DNA from: Cyclobacterium plantarum
Lineage (GTDB): Bacteria; Bacteroidota; Bacteroidia; Cytophagales; Cyclobacteriaceae
Reading direction: 5' to 3'
NCBI RefSeq assembly: GCF_011290685.1
Contig: NZ_JAANYN010000002.1
Location: 434,001 to 498,000, forward strand
DNA length: 64,000 nucleotides
Below are positions 7,684 through 16,418 of the stretch, piece after piece. Positions within the stretch are counted from its first letter, which is position 1. Every line of letters starts with the position of its first letter. The position numbers and the translations under genes were made by a program. The notes beneath the pieces are model-generated. The model saw nothing but the letters and a program-made list of their open reading frames with translations, had not been told where the DNA came from and made no database searches.

Positions 7684-8874
7684 TCAGGCAGCACCATGGA
7701 CAATTTTACCCTTAACCATGGTAAAGCTTACCTGAATATCCCTATCAAATAGTACCAGATCGGCGTCCATTCCTTTAAGGATGGCGCCTTTTTTATTTTG
7801 ACAACCCATGATCCTGGCAGGTGTACGGCTCATCATGTTAACTGCTTCCAATAGCGGCACATCTGCCATTTTCACCATATTGCGCACCAGGCGATCGGCG
7901 GTAGCTACGCTTCCGGCGAAGGAGCTGCGGTCGGGAAGTTTGGCCACATCATCCTCTATGATTACCTTCAAGCCATCGTTCTTGTGGCCAAGAATGCTTT
8001 CTCCCTCAGGCATGCCGGCTCCCCTCATCGCATCTGTGATCAGGGCTATTTTTTCCGGACCTTTTATCTTGTAAATCAATTTCAAGAGTGGAGCCGGCAA
8101 ATGCACCCCATCAGCGATGATTTCCACATCAATTTCGTCCAGCAGCAAGCTGCTTTCTATGACACCTGCAAAACGAAAAGCATTTTTTCTGCTTACCCCG
8201 GACATGCCCGAATATAGGTGGGTAGACAAAGTATAGCCGGCTTCAACTGCGGCCAGCACCTCTTCGTACACGGCATCGGTATGGGCCATGGCAGCCAGAA
8301 CTCCTTTATCCCGGAGCCTTCTTCCAAAATCCAAAGCCCCTTTTCTTTCTGGAGCAGCACTCCATCTGGCAATTAGGTGTGCATGTTCCAAAATTTCCTC
8401 ATATTCCACCGGGTCCGGATCCCGGATGTATCTGGGATCCTGGGCACCACGCTGGTTCATGGCAAAATAAGGCCCTTCCAAATGTAAGCCCAAAAAGGCT
8501 GCTCCATCTGAATGGGACTGAACAGCAGCTTCATATACCTTCAAAAGGCCAATCAATTGGTCCTTTTCGCTGGTAAGGGAGGTGGGCACCATGGCCGTAG
8601 TGCCGTGCCGGGCATGAAGCCTGGAGATTTCATGGAATCCTTCCAGCTCCGCATCCATAAAATCATGGCCTGCACCACCATGCACATGGATATCTATAAA
8701 ACCCGGAGACAAATATTGTCCCCGGGCATCTATGATCATTGCCTGTTCAATGGTTTTGTTATCCCTGCATATTTCTTCAATGCGGCCATCCTTAATCAGG
8801 ACGGCTGCATTGAATACTATTTCATGAGGCGTGATGACATTTCCATTTACAATTTGGGTCAGGCCCGTATTCAT
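7684..8874 (-). CDS. nagA: N-acetylglucosamine-6-phosphate deacetylase
   Basis: 396 residues of the amidohydrolase superfamily. Visible metal and catalytic residues: His63 and His65 in DIHVHGGAGHDF, His131 and Glu133 in HLEGP, His198 in AMAHTDA, His219 in STHLYSGM and the catalytic Asp281 in ALITDAM. The reaction is removal of acetate from GlcNAc-6-phosphate to give GlcN-6-phosphate. It ends the long minus-strand sugar cluster, 21 bases after the symporter, implying that an N-acetylated sugar is among the cluster's substrates. No hexosamine kinase or NagB is seen nearby. HLYSGM replaces the more common HLFNAM, which may reflect a different substrate. Confidence 0.9.
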   Translation of the reverse strand: MNTGLTQIVNGNVITPHEIVFNAAVLIKDGRIEEICRDNKTIEQAMIIDARGQYLSPGFIDIHVHGGAGHDFMDAELEGFHEISRLHARHGTTAMVPTSLTSEKDQLIGLLKVYEAAVQSHSDGAAFLGLHLEGPYFAMNQRGAQDPRYIRDPDPVEYEEILEHAHLIARWSAAPERKGALDFGRRLRDKGVLAAMAHTDAVYEEVLAAVEAGYTLSTHLYSGMSGVSRKNAFRFAGVIESSLLLDEIDVEIIADGVHLPAPLLKLIYKIKGPEKIALITDAMRGAGMPEGESILGHKNDGLKVIIEDDVAKLPDRSSFAGSVATADRLVRNMVKMADVPLLEAVNMMSRTPARIMGCQNKKGAILKGMDADLVLFDRDIQVSFTMVKGKIVHGAA

Positions 8875-8895
8875 GCTTTCTTTAGGTCTAATGTA

Positions 8896-10317
8896 TTATT
8901 CGTTTGTTTTTGGTCGGATGAGCTGGCGTTTGGTGCCTGTAAGATGACTGATTACAGCTGCTATCCCTAAAGTGATGAACAGGATCAGATCCAGTCTGAT
9001 ATCAAAATACATGTCAGGAATCCAGCCTCCCAGAGAAAGTAGAAATATGATCAGTCCAGTCAGGGAGAGGTAGATGATCGCCGGAGAAACCTTTCTGTTA
9101 CTCAATATACCCAAAATAATCATGGGGCCCATTATGCCTGTGCCGGCAAAACTCACCCTGGCCAATAAAACCAATTGGTCTATCACAATAATGGAAAAGA
9201 AAAAGGCTATCACCGAAAAAACAAAAATACCGATTTTGGTTTTGGTCATGATGCTGTTTTCATTTCCTCTCAGCAATCCCCTTAACTCAGAACCCAGCGC
9301 AAATATCTGGGCATTGGTAGTAGACAAACCAGCAGCAATCAGGCCAATGATGGCGAGCGCCGCCACGGCATCTGGCTGATCATATAGAAATGCATTGGCA
9401 AAAAATTCATCCCTTCCATACTCACTGTATAGATCTGCCCCATACATCCCGATAAAAATGGTAGGTAAAATCACCAATATGGCAAAAGCTCCCAAAGAAA
9501 CTGCCATCAATTGCATGGTTTTCATGCTTTTCATCACCACTATCCGGGTGGTAAACTGTGGTTGGGTCACCGGAATCATCAATATGGCGATCAGGGAAGC
9601 AAACAAAAACTGAGGAGTGAGCAGCCCTTGGGGACCTGGGCTTGAAAGCAAATCTTCCTGTACCGTTCCGATTTTATCAAACATGGGTCCGATCCCACCA
9701 AAATGACTTAAACATGCCCAACCGATGATCCAGATAACGCCCAACAAGAGCAAACCCTGAATGGCATCACTAAAAATGATGGCTTTTAATCCACCGATTT
9801 CGCTGTAGACGAGCATGATCAGCACAATACCTGCAGACCATCCCCAGGCCGGAAAAGAACCCGGGAAGGCGGCATCCATAAATATGGCAATTCCCTGGAT
9901 TTGTATTCCCACGTAAGGAATCAAAAACAAAAAGGAACTCAGGAAAAAGACATACCCTGCCAATCTGTTTTCATAGCATCTGGAGATCAACCCGGCCACT
10001 CCTCTGAATTCCATTCCTTTTACCTTCATCCGGATATGGTAACCAAACCACAACAGCAAAAACACCATTGCTCCATCTGATACGGCCAAAAATATCCAGG
10101 CCGCTACCCCATTTATCCGGAAAAAATCCGGCATCCCCAGAAAGGTAAAGGTACTGAACAGGGCTGCGGCAAAAGTCAATACCCCCAGGGTAAGACCAAT
10201 GTTTGATCCAGCCATCATAAACTCTTCCGAAGACCTGTTTTTCTTATAAGACCTCAGGGAAGCAAAAACCAAAAGACCTGCATAGATCAGGCCAAAAACC
10301 CATACCCAGAAAATCAT
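8896..10317 (-). CDS. Sodium:solute symporter family transporter
   Basis: 473 residues with about 12-13 hydrophobic segments, as expected for the SSS (LeuT-fold) family. Family features are the N-terminal SSEEFMMAGSNIGLTLGVLTFAAALFS segment with its early sodium-site helix and the GLIAAGLSTTNAQIFALGSEL region in the middle. It would import a solute with Na+; the neighbouring genes argue for a sugar or sugar acid. Its start overlaps the stop of a small membrane protein through ATGA, so the two are probably translated together. Confidence 0.87.
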   Translation of the reverse strand: MIFWVWVFGLIYAGLLVFASLRSYKKNRSSEEFMMAGSNIGLTLGVLTFAAALFSTFTFLGMPDFFRINGVAAWIFLAVSDGAMVFLLLWFGYHIRMKVKGMEFRGVAGLISRCYENRLAGYVFFLSSFLFLIPYVGIQIQGIAIFMDAAFPGSFPAWGWSAGIVLIMLVYSEIGGLKAIIFSDAIQGLLLLGVIWIIGWACLSHFGGIGPMFDKIGTVQEDLLSSPGPQGLLTPQFLFASLIAILMIPVTQPQFTTRIVVMKSMKTMQLMAVSLGAFAILVILPTIFIGMYGADLYSEYGRDEFFANAFLYDQPDAVAALAIIGLIAAGLSTTNAQIFALGSELRGLLRGNENSIMTKTKIGIFVFSVIAFFFSIIVIDQLVLLARVSFAGTGIMGPMIILGILSNRKVSPAIIYLSLTGLIIFLLSLGGWIPDMYFDIRLDLILFITLGIAAVISHLTGTKRQLIRPKTNE

Positions 10318-10541
10318 AAGTCCTCCTCCTCATTTTGCATACCCGGATGCACCCTTGTACCAATATAGGTAAGGATGACCAAAAGTACGGTGATTACAAA
10401 ACTCGTCCATAAGCTGTAGGGAACACCTCCCAATTCAGGCTTGGAAACACCCTGAGGGATGACCAAAGGGGTGAATGTAATGATGCTGAGGATGATGGCC
10501 GCTACACAGCAAATCCTCCAGTAAAGTCTCTTTTTTTCCAT
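10314..10541 (-). CDS. Small two-helix membrane protein, symporter partner
   Basis: 75 residues from an ATG giving MEKKRLYWRICC; the longer open frame upstream lacks a sensible leader. Two hydrophobic helices (VAAIILSIITFTPLVI and VITVLLVILTYIGT) are separated by a short GVSKPELGGVPYSLWTS loop, followed by an acidic tail. Small subunits of this shape commonly precede SSS transporters, and the ATGA overlap with the symporter supports a joint complex. The exact family was not recognised. Confidence 0.75.
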   Translation of the reverse strand: MEKKRLYWRICCVAAIILSIITFTPLVIPQGVSKPELGGVPYSLWTSFVITVLLVILTYIGTRVHPGMQNEEEDL

Positions 10542-10618
10542 TAGTATTGGGTTTAAACGCTTTGAATTGACAATATACAATTGTTGTTGGAATATAAACA
10601 AAGATAGATGCATAAGCT

Positions 10619-10648
10619 CAAATGGCCGGGAAAAGTACCGGCCATTTG
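10619..10648 (-). promoter_or_regulatory. Intercistronic hairpin without a T-tract
   Basis: An 11-bp perfect stem CAAATGGCCGG/CCGGCCATTTG with an 8-base loop lies between the SDR gene and the transporter pair. On the minus strand it is not followed by a T-run, so it is more likely a stabilising or processing hairpin than a full terminator. Confidence 0.6.
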
Positions 10649-10662
10649 AATGTATGCCAAAA

Positions 10663-11433
10663 TTAAAGTCTGGGAATGGTCAATCCCCCATCCACCATGA
10701 TTACCTGGCCTGTAGAATAGGGAAAATCACCCTTGGCCAATGCCGCCACTGCCAGACCAACATCCTCAGGTAATCCCCATCTTCGCTGCACACAAAGTCC
10801 GGAACCGATCAGCTTATCATATTTATCCTTTACTCCGGAGGTCATATCAGTGGCAATAACACCTGGCCTTACCTCAAAAACAGGAATATCGTATTCTCCC
10901 AAGCGGACAGCAAAAAGCTGGGTAGCCATACTCATTCCGGCTTTTGCCACACAATATTCCCCTCTGTTGACTGAGGCTACAGTGGCAGAAATAGAAGATA
11001 CATTGATAATGGATCCTTTGAATTCAGCCGCATCATTTTTTTGCGCAATCATCCAATTGGCTGCCAGTTGAGAAAGGAAATATGCCGAATTCAGATTGGT
11101 TTTCAACACATATTCAAAGCTCTCTTCCGTAGCTTCAAGAATGTCCTTCCTTTCTTTTGGGGCTACGCCGGCGTTATTAACCAATACGTGCAGGCGGTTG
11201 AAATGGGATTTTATCCGGTCCATGATGCCCTGCCTGTCCCTTGCACTTCCTACGTCCCCCCGGCAATACAAAACATCAGCCCCTAAATCCTTCAACTCCT
11301 CCAGGCTCTCAGCAGTATCCGCTTCCTCGCGCATGCCATTGATGGCCAGGTCAAATCCTTCTTTGGCCAGGCACTTGGCAATTCCAAGACCTATTCCCCT
11401 CGATCCGCCGGTAACTAAAGCTACATTTTTCAT
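10663..11433 (-). CDS. SDR family NAD(P)-dependent oxidoreductase (FabG-like)
   Basis: 256 residues from the ATG; two codons upstream there is a weaker TTG. Classical short-chain dehydrogenase features: TGGSRGIGLG cofactor site near residue 9, LVNNAGVAP, and the Ser-Tyr-Lys triad in NVSSISA and EYCVAKAG. Such FabG-like enzymes inside sugar clusters generally act on sugar acids or ketosugars rather than on acyl-ACP. It sits 12 bases downstream of a Gfo/Idh/MocA gene and clearly belongs to the catabolic operon. Substrate is inferred only from context. Confidence 0.87.
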   Translation of the reverse strand: MKNVALVTGGSRGIGLGIAKCLAKEGFDLAINGMREEADTAESLEELKDLGADVLYCRGDVGSARDRQGIMDRIKSHFNRLHVLVNNAGVAPKERKDILEATEESFEYVLKTNLNSAYFLSQLAANWMIAQKNDAAEFKGSIINVSSISATVASVNRGEYCVAKAGMSMATQLFAVRLGEYDIPVFEVRPGVIATDMTSGVKDKYDKLIGSGLCVQRRWGLPEDVGLAVAALAKGDFPYSTGQVIMVDGGLTIPRL

Positions 11434-11445
11434 AATCAATTTAAA

Positions 11446-12588
11446 TTAAAGGTCAGGAATGTCCACCCATGCTCTTTTCTCCCAGCTTTCCAGGCCTTTT
11501 TCCGCAAGCTGAACTCCTTTCGCTCCTGCTTTCATGTCCCAGGGAAAGGGTTCATCCGCAACCACGTGTTTCAAGAATAACTCCCACTGCACTTTAAAGG
11601 CATTATCCATAAGTTCCTGCTCCGGAACCCTGGCCCAACCGTCGTAGAAGTCGATAGGCTGCACGATATCCGGATTCCAAACCGGTTTGGGCGTATTCCC
11701 ATAATGTTGGATGTGACATTCTCTCAGGCCGGCCACGGCAGAACCCTTTGTTCCATCTACCTGAACCGTGAGCAGATCATCCCTGCGGACCCTAACCGTC
11801 CAGGAAGAGTTGAAATGAGCAATGATATCGCCTTCCAGCTCAAAGGTGGCATAGGCTGCATCATCAGCCGTGCATTTATACGGCTTGCCCTGCTCGTCTA
11901 CACGTTCCTTGATGTGCGTTGCACCTGTACAGGAAACAGCCTTAACATTGCCAAAAATATTATCCAGTACATACCTCCAATGGCAAAGCATATCCACGAT
12001 GATACCGCCATCATCCTCTTTTCTGTAATTCCATGAGGGACGTTGGGCCGGAATCGTATGTCCTTCAAATACCCAATAGCCAAACTCCCCCCTTACGGAA
12101 AGGATTTCACCAAAAAAACCATTTTCAATCAAACGCTTTAACTTTCTCAATCCGGGAAGCCAAAGTTTGTCCTGTACTACTCCATTTTTCACGCCTGCCT
12201 TTTGACAAATCTCGTGCAATTCCAATGCGGTGGCAGTGTCCACCGCTACCGGTTTTTCGCAATAAACATGCTTGCCCGCTTTGACAGCCTGCTTGACAGC
12301 ATCTGCCCTTCGACCGGTGGTCTGGGCATCAAAATAGATGCTGTATTGATCATCATTCATGACCGCATCCAGGTCGGTGGTATATTTCGGCACGCCAGAG
12401 CGCTCACTGAGGGATTTCAATTTGGCCTCATTTCTACCCACCAAAACCGGATCAGGCATGATGGTATCTCCATTTGAAAGTTGTACACCACCTTGCTTGA
12501 TGATTTCAACAATACTCCTCATCAGGTGTTGGTTGGTGCCCATTCTGCCGGTGACACCATTCATGATTATTCCTATTTTATGTTCCAT
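11446..12588 (-). CDS. Gfo/Idh/MocA family oxidoreductase
   Basis: 380 residues, cytoplasmic. The N-terminus IGIIMNGVTGRMGTNQHL is an unusual Rossmann entry compared with the common GxGxxG, and the EKP motif is present as YCEKPVAVD. The central segment SWNYRKEDDGGIIVDMLCHWRYVLDNIFG carries the family's metal/sugar-contact region. The enzyme would oxidise a hydroxyl of a sugar or cyclitol with NAD(P). It lies between the SDR and the TIM-barrel isomerase, a pairing used in pathways that pass through 3-keto sugars, so a linked oxidation and isomerisation or elimination is plausible. Confidence 0.87.
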   Translation of the reverse strand: MEHKIGIIMNGVTGRMGTNQHLMRSIVEIIKQGGVQLSNGDTIMPDPVLVGRNEAKLKSLSERSGVPKYTTDLDAVMNDDQYSIYFDAQTTGRRADAVKQAVKAGKHVYCEKPVAVDTATALELHEICQKAGVKNGVVQDKLWLPGLRKLKRLIENGFFGEILSVRGEFGYWVFEGHTIPAQRPSWNYRKEDDGGIIVDMLCHWRYVLDNIFGNVKAVSCTGATHIKERVDEQGKPYKCTADDAAYATFELEGDIIAHFNSSWTVRVRRDDLLTVQVDGTKGSAVAGLRECHIQHYGNTPKPVWNPDIVQPIDFYDGWARVPEQELMDNAFKVQWELFLKHVVADEPFPWDMKAGAKGVQLAEKGLESWEKRAWVDIPDL

Positions 12589-12604
12589 ACGTTAATTGGT
12601 TTTA

Positions 12605-13435
12605 CTAGCAATGGTAATAACTTTCAACAATTTTATCCAAAAATTCCTTTTGGTCTCCCGCCCAATGGCGGTCTGAAAAAATCTCAACTTCGTTATATCC
12701 GGAAAAACCGGCCTCCTCAGCCCATCCCCTTATCTTAGGAATGTCTATGCATCCTTCACCCATCAATCCCCGGTCATTCAAAAAATCCACCGTAGGACTG
12801 AGCCAGTCGCAGATGTGGAAAGCAAAAAGATTTCCTTTTTGCCCACACCTCAACAATTCAGTTTTGAGGTCAGGATCCCACCAAAGGTGATAGACATCGG
12901 CGGCAATGCCTGCATAATCAGAATCGATGTTTTCAGCCATTTCATTGGCTTGTCTCAGGGTATTAACGGCTGACCGGGTATCGGCATACATGGGGTGCAG
13001 GGGTTCTATGGCCAATTTCACCCCATTTGCCATGGCATGAGGCAAGACCTTTTCAATCCCTTCCTGGATTTGCATCCTGGATGTTTCCAGTGACTGATCC
13101 GGGTCAGCCCCACATACCAATACGATCATGGGAGCGCCTAGAGCCGCTGCCTCATCTACCGCCTTGAGATTATCCTGAATGGCCAAATCCCTGTTTTTAG
13201 CTGAAACCGAAGGAAAAAAGCCCCCTCTCACCAGGGAAACTATATCCAGACCATGGCTTCGTAGCCGATCACCTGCGGCAGAAATATCCCTGCCTCCCAG
13301 GTATTGCCGCCATACCGAAACCCCTTTGACACCCGCCTTTTCATAATTTTCAGCGGCCTCTTCCAGGCTCCAGGGTTTAGTGGTAATGGTATGGACACAA
13401 AGTTTACTCAGGTCTTTTATGGGTGCTGCACTCAT
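12605..13435 (-). CDS. Sugar phosphate isomerase/epimerase-like TIM-barrel protein
   Basis: 276 residues from the ATG that overlaps the preceding gene's stop by ATGA. The xylose-isomerase-like TIM barrel is recognisable from KLAIEPLHPMYADTRSAVNT, where Glu is a likely metal ligand, from AADVYHLWWDPDL with Asp and His ligands, and from YNEVEIFSDRHWAG at the C-terminus with another Glu ligand. Members isomerise or epimerise sugars or act on 3-keto-glycosides. Coupled translation with the GH88-like gene and adjacency to a Gfo/Idh/MocA gene place it early in the catabolic route. Confidence 0.85.
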   Translation of the reverse strand: MSAAPIKDLSKLCVHTITTKPWSLEEAAENYEKAGVKGVSVWRQYLGGRDISAAGDRLRSHGLDIVSLVRGGFFPSVSAKNRDLAIQDNLKAVDEAAALGAPMIVLVCGADPDQSLETSRMQIQEGIEKVLPHAMANGVKLAIEPLHPMYADTRSAVNTLRQANEMAENIDSDYAGIAADVYHLWWDPDLKTELLRCGQKGNLFAFHICDWLSPTVDFLNDRGLMGEGCIDIPKIRGWAEEAGFSGYNEVEIFSDRHWAGDQKEFLDKIVESYYHC

Positions 13436-14814
13436 GACAAACAATTGTAGAAGGTGTAATAAGGATCTTTATCGATAATGCGCTGAACATACAGGGCCAG
13501 TTCACGGGCGTGGTAATCCCCCCACATACTGGACTCGTTACAGGCAATTTTTTGGCCTTTCGGCACATTATCCCAACCATTTGGCTGGTGGTAGATGGAA
13601 TGGAGCAATATTCCCTGATGGTCTTTGTCTGTGCTCAGATAAGGCTCCTCAAGCAGGGTTTTGAGTACGGTCAAGCCAGCCTGCCAGTATTTGTTACCTT
13701 TTTCTGTTTGTCCCTTTCTTTGCAGATAATGGCCCAGACGCAACAGTCCCTGGGCCCCAATGGCTGCAGCGGTACTATCCACAGGCTCATGCTCGTTGAA
13801 AGGATCTGCGGGACGAGATAGGTAATCACCTAATTTATGTAATGCAGGAGCTCCGGTATCCCAGTAAGGCACCCCATCAGTAGGGGTATGCGCCAAATAA
13901 AAATCACAACTGGCGGTGGCAGCCTTTAACATAAATGCTTCTATTTCAACGGGGGAGCCATATGCTTTCAAGGCATCGTCAGAGAGATTATCCAGGTATT
14001 CCAATTCTTCAGCAAAGCCACACATGGCCCAGGCCAGTCCGCGTGTCCAGGTAGAAAAACCGGTATAGCCCTGTTGAGAATTGGGGCAGCGGTAATTGCC
14101 GTCATTGGTATTGAAAACACTTTCATGGGCCGTCCTTCCCCAGGTGTCGAAGCGATCCCTGCCCTCCCCGTAATAGACGGAGTAATCTGCGGTGGCTTTG
14201 GCATGTTGCAGCCCCCTGACCAACAAATTTACTTTTTTGTCATTCTCTTCCTGTAACACATGGCCCAAACTGTGGCTGAGCATCAAAATCCTTACGGTCC
14301 TGATGGTGTCAACAAATAATGAATGAGGACCGTTAAATGAATACATGAAACCCCCGTCCTTGATGTTTGTCCACCTACTTGCCTGGACAGCCCCTGAAAT
14401 CTTCAGGGCCAATTCATAAAAGTTTTTCTCCCACTCCACGTATGGAATCTTTTCCTCTACCATCAGGCGTAACAAATTGCCATAGGTGCTGACATTGTTA
14501 AAGCCATGGTCATGTACACCTGAGTGGCTGATGTGTGGGGCCATCAATTGCAGGGTTTTCATTTTTCCTTTGTCAAGGAAACCCTTTTCACCGGTAGCGT
14601 CAAACTGAAGTATAGAAGATCCAAACTGAAATCCCTGGGTCCATTCGGTCCATCCTCTGGTGGTATACTTTCCATTTACTGTAAAAACCGGTGAGCCCTG
14701 GTTTTGGGGATACTCCTTATCTATAGAAGTGATTTTTTCAGCCGAAAGCTGCCAAAATCTTTCCAGTCCCTTTTTCAGGTCAATGGGTTTAATTTCAGAA
14801 TCTATTGCTATCAT
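13432..14814 (-). CDS. GH88/GH105-like glycoside hydrolase (unsaturated uronyl hydrolase-like)
   Basis: About 460 residues from MIAIDSEIKP; no signal peptide, so the enzyme is cytoplasmic as is usual for GH88. The (alpha/alpha)6-barrel signature is visible in APHISHSGVHDHGFNNVSTYG, with an Asp between the two His, in FSTWTRGLAWAMCGFAEEL and in PVDSTAAAIGAQGLLRLG. Family members hydrate and open 4,5-unsaturated uronic acids left by polysaccharide lyases. It is the first gene of the minus-strand sugar operon, just downstream of the AraC gene. No lyase is seen in the window. Substrate specificity is not readable. Confidence 0.8.
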   Translation of the reverse strand: MIAIDSEIKPIDLKKGLERFWQLSAEKITSIDKEYPQNQGSPVFTVNGKYTTRGWTEWTQGFQFGSSILQFDATGEKGFLDKGKMKTLQLMAPHISHSGVHDHGFNNVSTYGNLLRLMVEEKIPYVEWEKNFYELALKISGAVQASRWTNIKDGGFMYSFNGPHSLFVDTIRTVRILMLSHSLGHVLQEENDKKVNLLVRGLQHAKATADYSVYYGEGRDRFDTWGRTAHESVFNTNDGNYRCPNSQQGYTGFSTWTRGLAWAMCGFAEELEYLDNLSDDALKAYGSPVEIEAFMLKAATASCDFYLAHTPTDGVPYWDTGAPALHKLGDYLSRPADPFNEHEPVDSTAAAIGAQGLLRLGHYLQRKGQTEKGNKYWQAGLTVLKTLLEEPYLSTDKDHQGILLHSIYHQPNGWDNVPKGQKIACNESSMWGDYHARELALYVQRIIDKDPYYTFYNCLS

Positions 14815-14965
14815 TTTTTTAAAGGGTTTACATTTGTTTGGAATAATCAACTTCAGAAAATAATTTCAGAATTTTAGTCTGAACACATGCCACTAAATCA
14901 TGTACTTTTTATTTATGAGGTTAAAGGTATCTTTAAACAGAGTCATTAAAAAGGTGTTTTTCGAT

Positions 14966-15862
14966 TTAATGCTGGTACTTTTCGTTTTCTATTCTTCTAA
15001 AATCAGAAGGGGAAAAACCCGTTTTCCTCTTAAATATCCTACTGAAATAAGAAGGGTCCTGATAATTCAATTGATAGGCAATTTGCTTATTGGACAAGTC
15101 GGTATAAATCAAGTATCTTTTTGCCTGAAGCATCAAGCGGTCAAGAATGATCTCTCCTGCCGTAAAACCGGTAATGTTCCTTACATGTTTATTCAAGTTG
15201 GCCGGTGACAGACCCATCAGGTTTGCGTAATCCTGAACCTGATGAACTTGGTTGAATCGCTGTTCAACCAGTGCATTAAACTGTTGAACCAATGAAAAAT
15301 GAGGATCCATGGTTTTATTTTGCTCTGCGAAATACCTCATATAATACTGTTTACACTTGATCAGGAATATCTGCAGGTAATTGCGTAGTATATCCGAGGT
15401 GAAACCATTCCATTGCAGGTATTCTTTGCGTATTTGTAGGATCAAAACCAAAAGCTCATTAAAATCTGCGGGATCCAGATTTAAAATCGGAATCAAAGTA
15501 GGATTGTTGAAAAAGGGCATTTGAAACAAAGGGTCCTCATGGTAGGCTTCCAGGGCATAAAAATCCCTGGAGAAAACCATCAGATAACCATGGTAATCAT
15601 TTTCTCTGCTGATGAGGTGAACCTGTCCGGGTGAAAGAAAATGTACACTATTGGAATGGATGACATGAGATTCAAAATCTATATCGTGCCTACCGGCCCC
15701 GTTAACAAAAACACACACTTCATAGTATCTGTGTCGATGAGGGCGGGTTGTTTCATGGGGGTAGGTTTTGCTTTGAATGGTCTTCCCCTGAACTTCATAA
15801 ATCTGAAATGCCCGCTGATTGGTAATCTCAGGCATCTCATAGGTTTTAATTGGCTCTCCCAT
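14966..15862 (-). CDS. AraC family transcriptional regulator
   Basis: 298 residues. The N-terminal ~150 residues form a cupin-like sensor domain (RHRYYEVCVFVNGAGRHDID, then SVHFLSPGQVHLI). The C-terminal ~100 residues hold two helix-turn-helix units: VQDYANLMGLSPANLNKHV and NKQIAYQLNYQDPSYFSRIF, ending KRKTGFSPSDFRR. The gene is co-oriented with and directly upstream of the GH88-like operon, so it is the likely local activator, responding to a sugar or sugar acid. No operator sites were identified. Confidence 0.88.
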   Translation of the reverse strand: MGEPIKTYEMPEITNQRAFQIYEVQGKTIQSKTYPHETTRPHRHRYYEVCVFVNGAGRHDIDFESHVIHSNSVHFLSPGQVHLISRENDYHGYLMVFSRDFYALEAYHEDPLFQMPFFNNPTLIPILNLDPADFNELLVLILQIRKEYLQWNGFTSDILRNYLQIFLIKCKQYYMRYFAEQNKTMDPHFSLVQQFNALVEQRFNQVHQVQDYANLMGLSPANLNKHVRNITGFTAGEIILDRLMLQAKRYLIYTDLSNKQIAYQLNYQDPSYFSRIFKRKTGFSPSDFRRIENEKYQH

Positions 15863-16153
15863 CAGGCATTGTTACTTTTTACGGCAAGTTAAGGAAAAAT
15901 TGAAAAGCAACCTTTTTTAAATTCCTTAATGGAGCGTGAATTTAAATATTCAAAATTTCCTTTTTTAAATTTTTACACGGATTCAATTAAAAATATGGTA
16001 TTTTTTTCAATTATTCATTAATATATTTTCAAAGTTAATCCAATTGTATTACCTTTGAAATATCAAACAAAGACAAAAGGTCTTCAATTTTGGTGAACAA
16101 AGGAAACCGGCAACATCTCCAGGCTCCTTAACTGTTACAAAATTGTTTCACAC

Positions 16154-16277
16154 TGTAGGATGATGAAATTGGCAGACATGCCCTCCTGTCTCGGGGGTGG
16201 GGAATCCAGGAAAAAGCAAGTAGCGAGCTCGTATTTTGCCTAACTGCCCCGTGGAGGTTCGACTCCTTCTCCTACAG
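16154..16277 (+). tRNA. tRNA-like RNA with Leu-type D-arm, GUC anticodon loop and ~55-nt variable arm
   Basis: A cloverleaf can be drawn: acceptor TGTAGGA/TCCTACA (an eighth pair C-G is possible), positions 8-9 TG, a 3-bp D-stem ATG/CAT around AAATTGGCAGA as in class II tRNA-Leu, an anticodon stem CCCTC/GGGGG with loop CTGTCTC, and a T-arm GGAGG-TTCGACT-CCTTC. The anticodon reads GUC (Asp) with an unusual U37. Between anticodon and T-arms lie about 55 bases, with GGGG and CCCC at the ends that could close a very long variable arm. CCA is not encoded. A normal tRNA-Leu would have A73 and a variable arm of 12-16 bases, so this is either an unusual tRNA, a tRNA-derived RNA or a decaying gene. 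Confidence 0.6.
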
Positions 16278-16308
16278 CAGGTTATTTTGGGTTTATTGTT
16301 AATTGACT

Positions 16309-16339
16309 AAAGCTATGAGACAGTGTTTCATAGCTTTTT
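16309..16339 (+). terminator. Rho-independent terminator after the tRNA-like gene
   Basis: A 10-bp stem AAAGCTATGA/TCATAGCTTT with a 9-base loop, followed by further T residues. It lies about 30 bases after the tRNA-like RNA and supports that this RNA is transcribed on the plus strand. Confidence 0.75.
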
Positions 16340-16418
16340 GTGTTTTCAGGCGGGGTCAGTAGAAAGGAATTCAAAATAAGAAATATACTAAGTGCGGAAA
16401 AAGCTCCCTTAAAACCCC

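Noticed and set aside
16154-16277. tmRNA or selenocysteine tRNA
   Set aside because: No tag reading frame or tmRNA acceptor signature, and the anticodon loop reads GUC rather than UCA; the 8-bp acceptor option alone is not enough.
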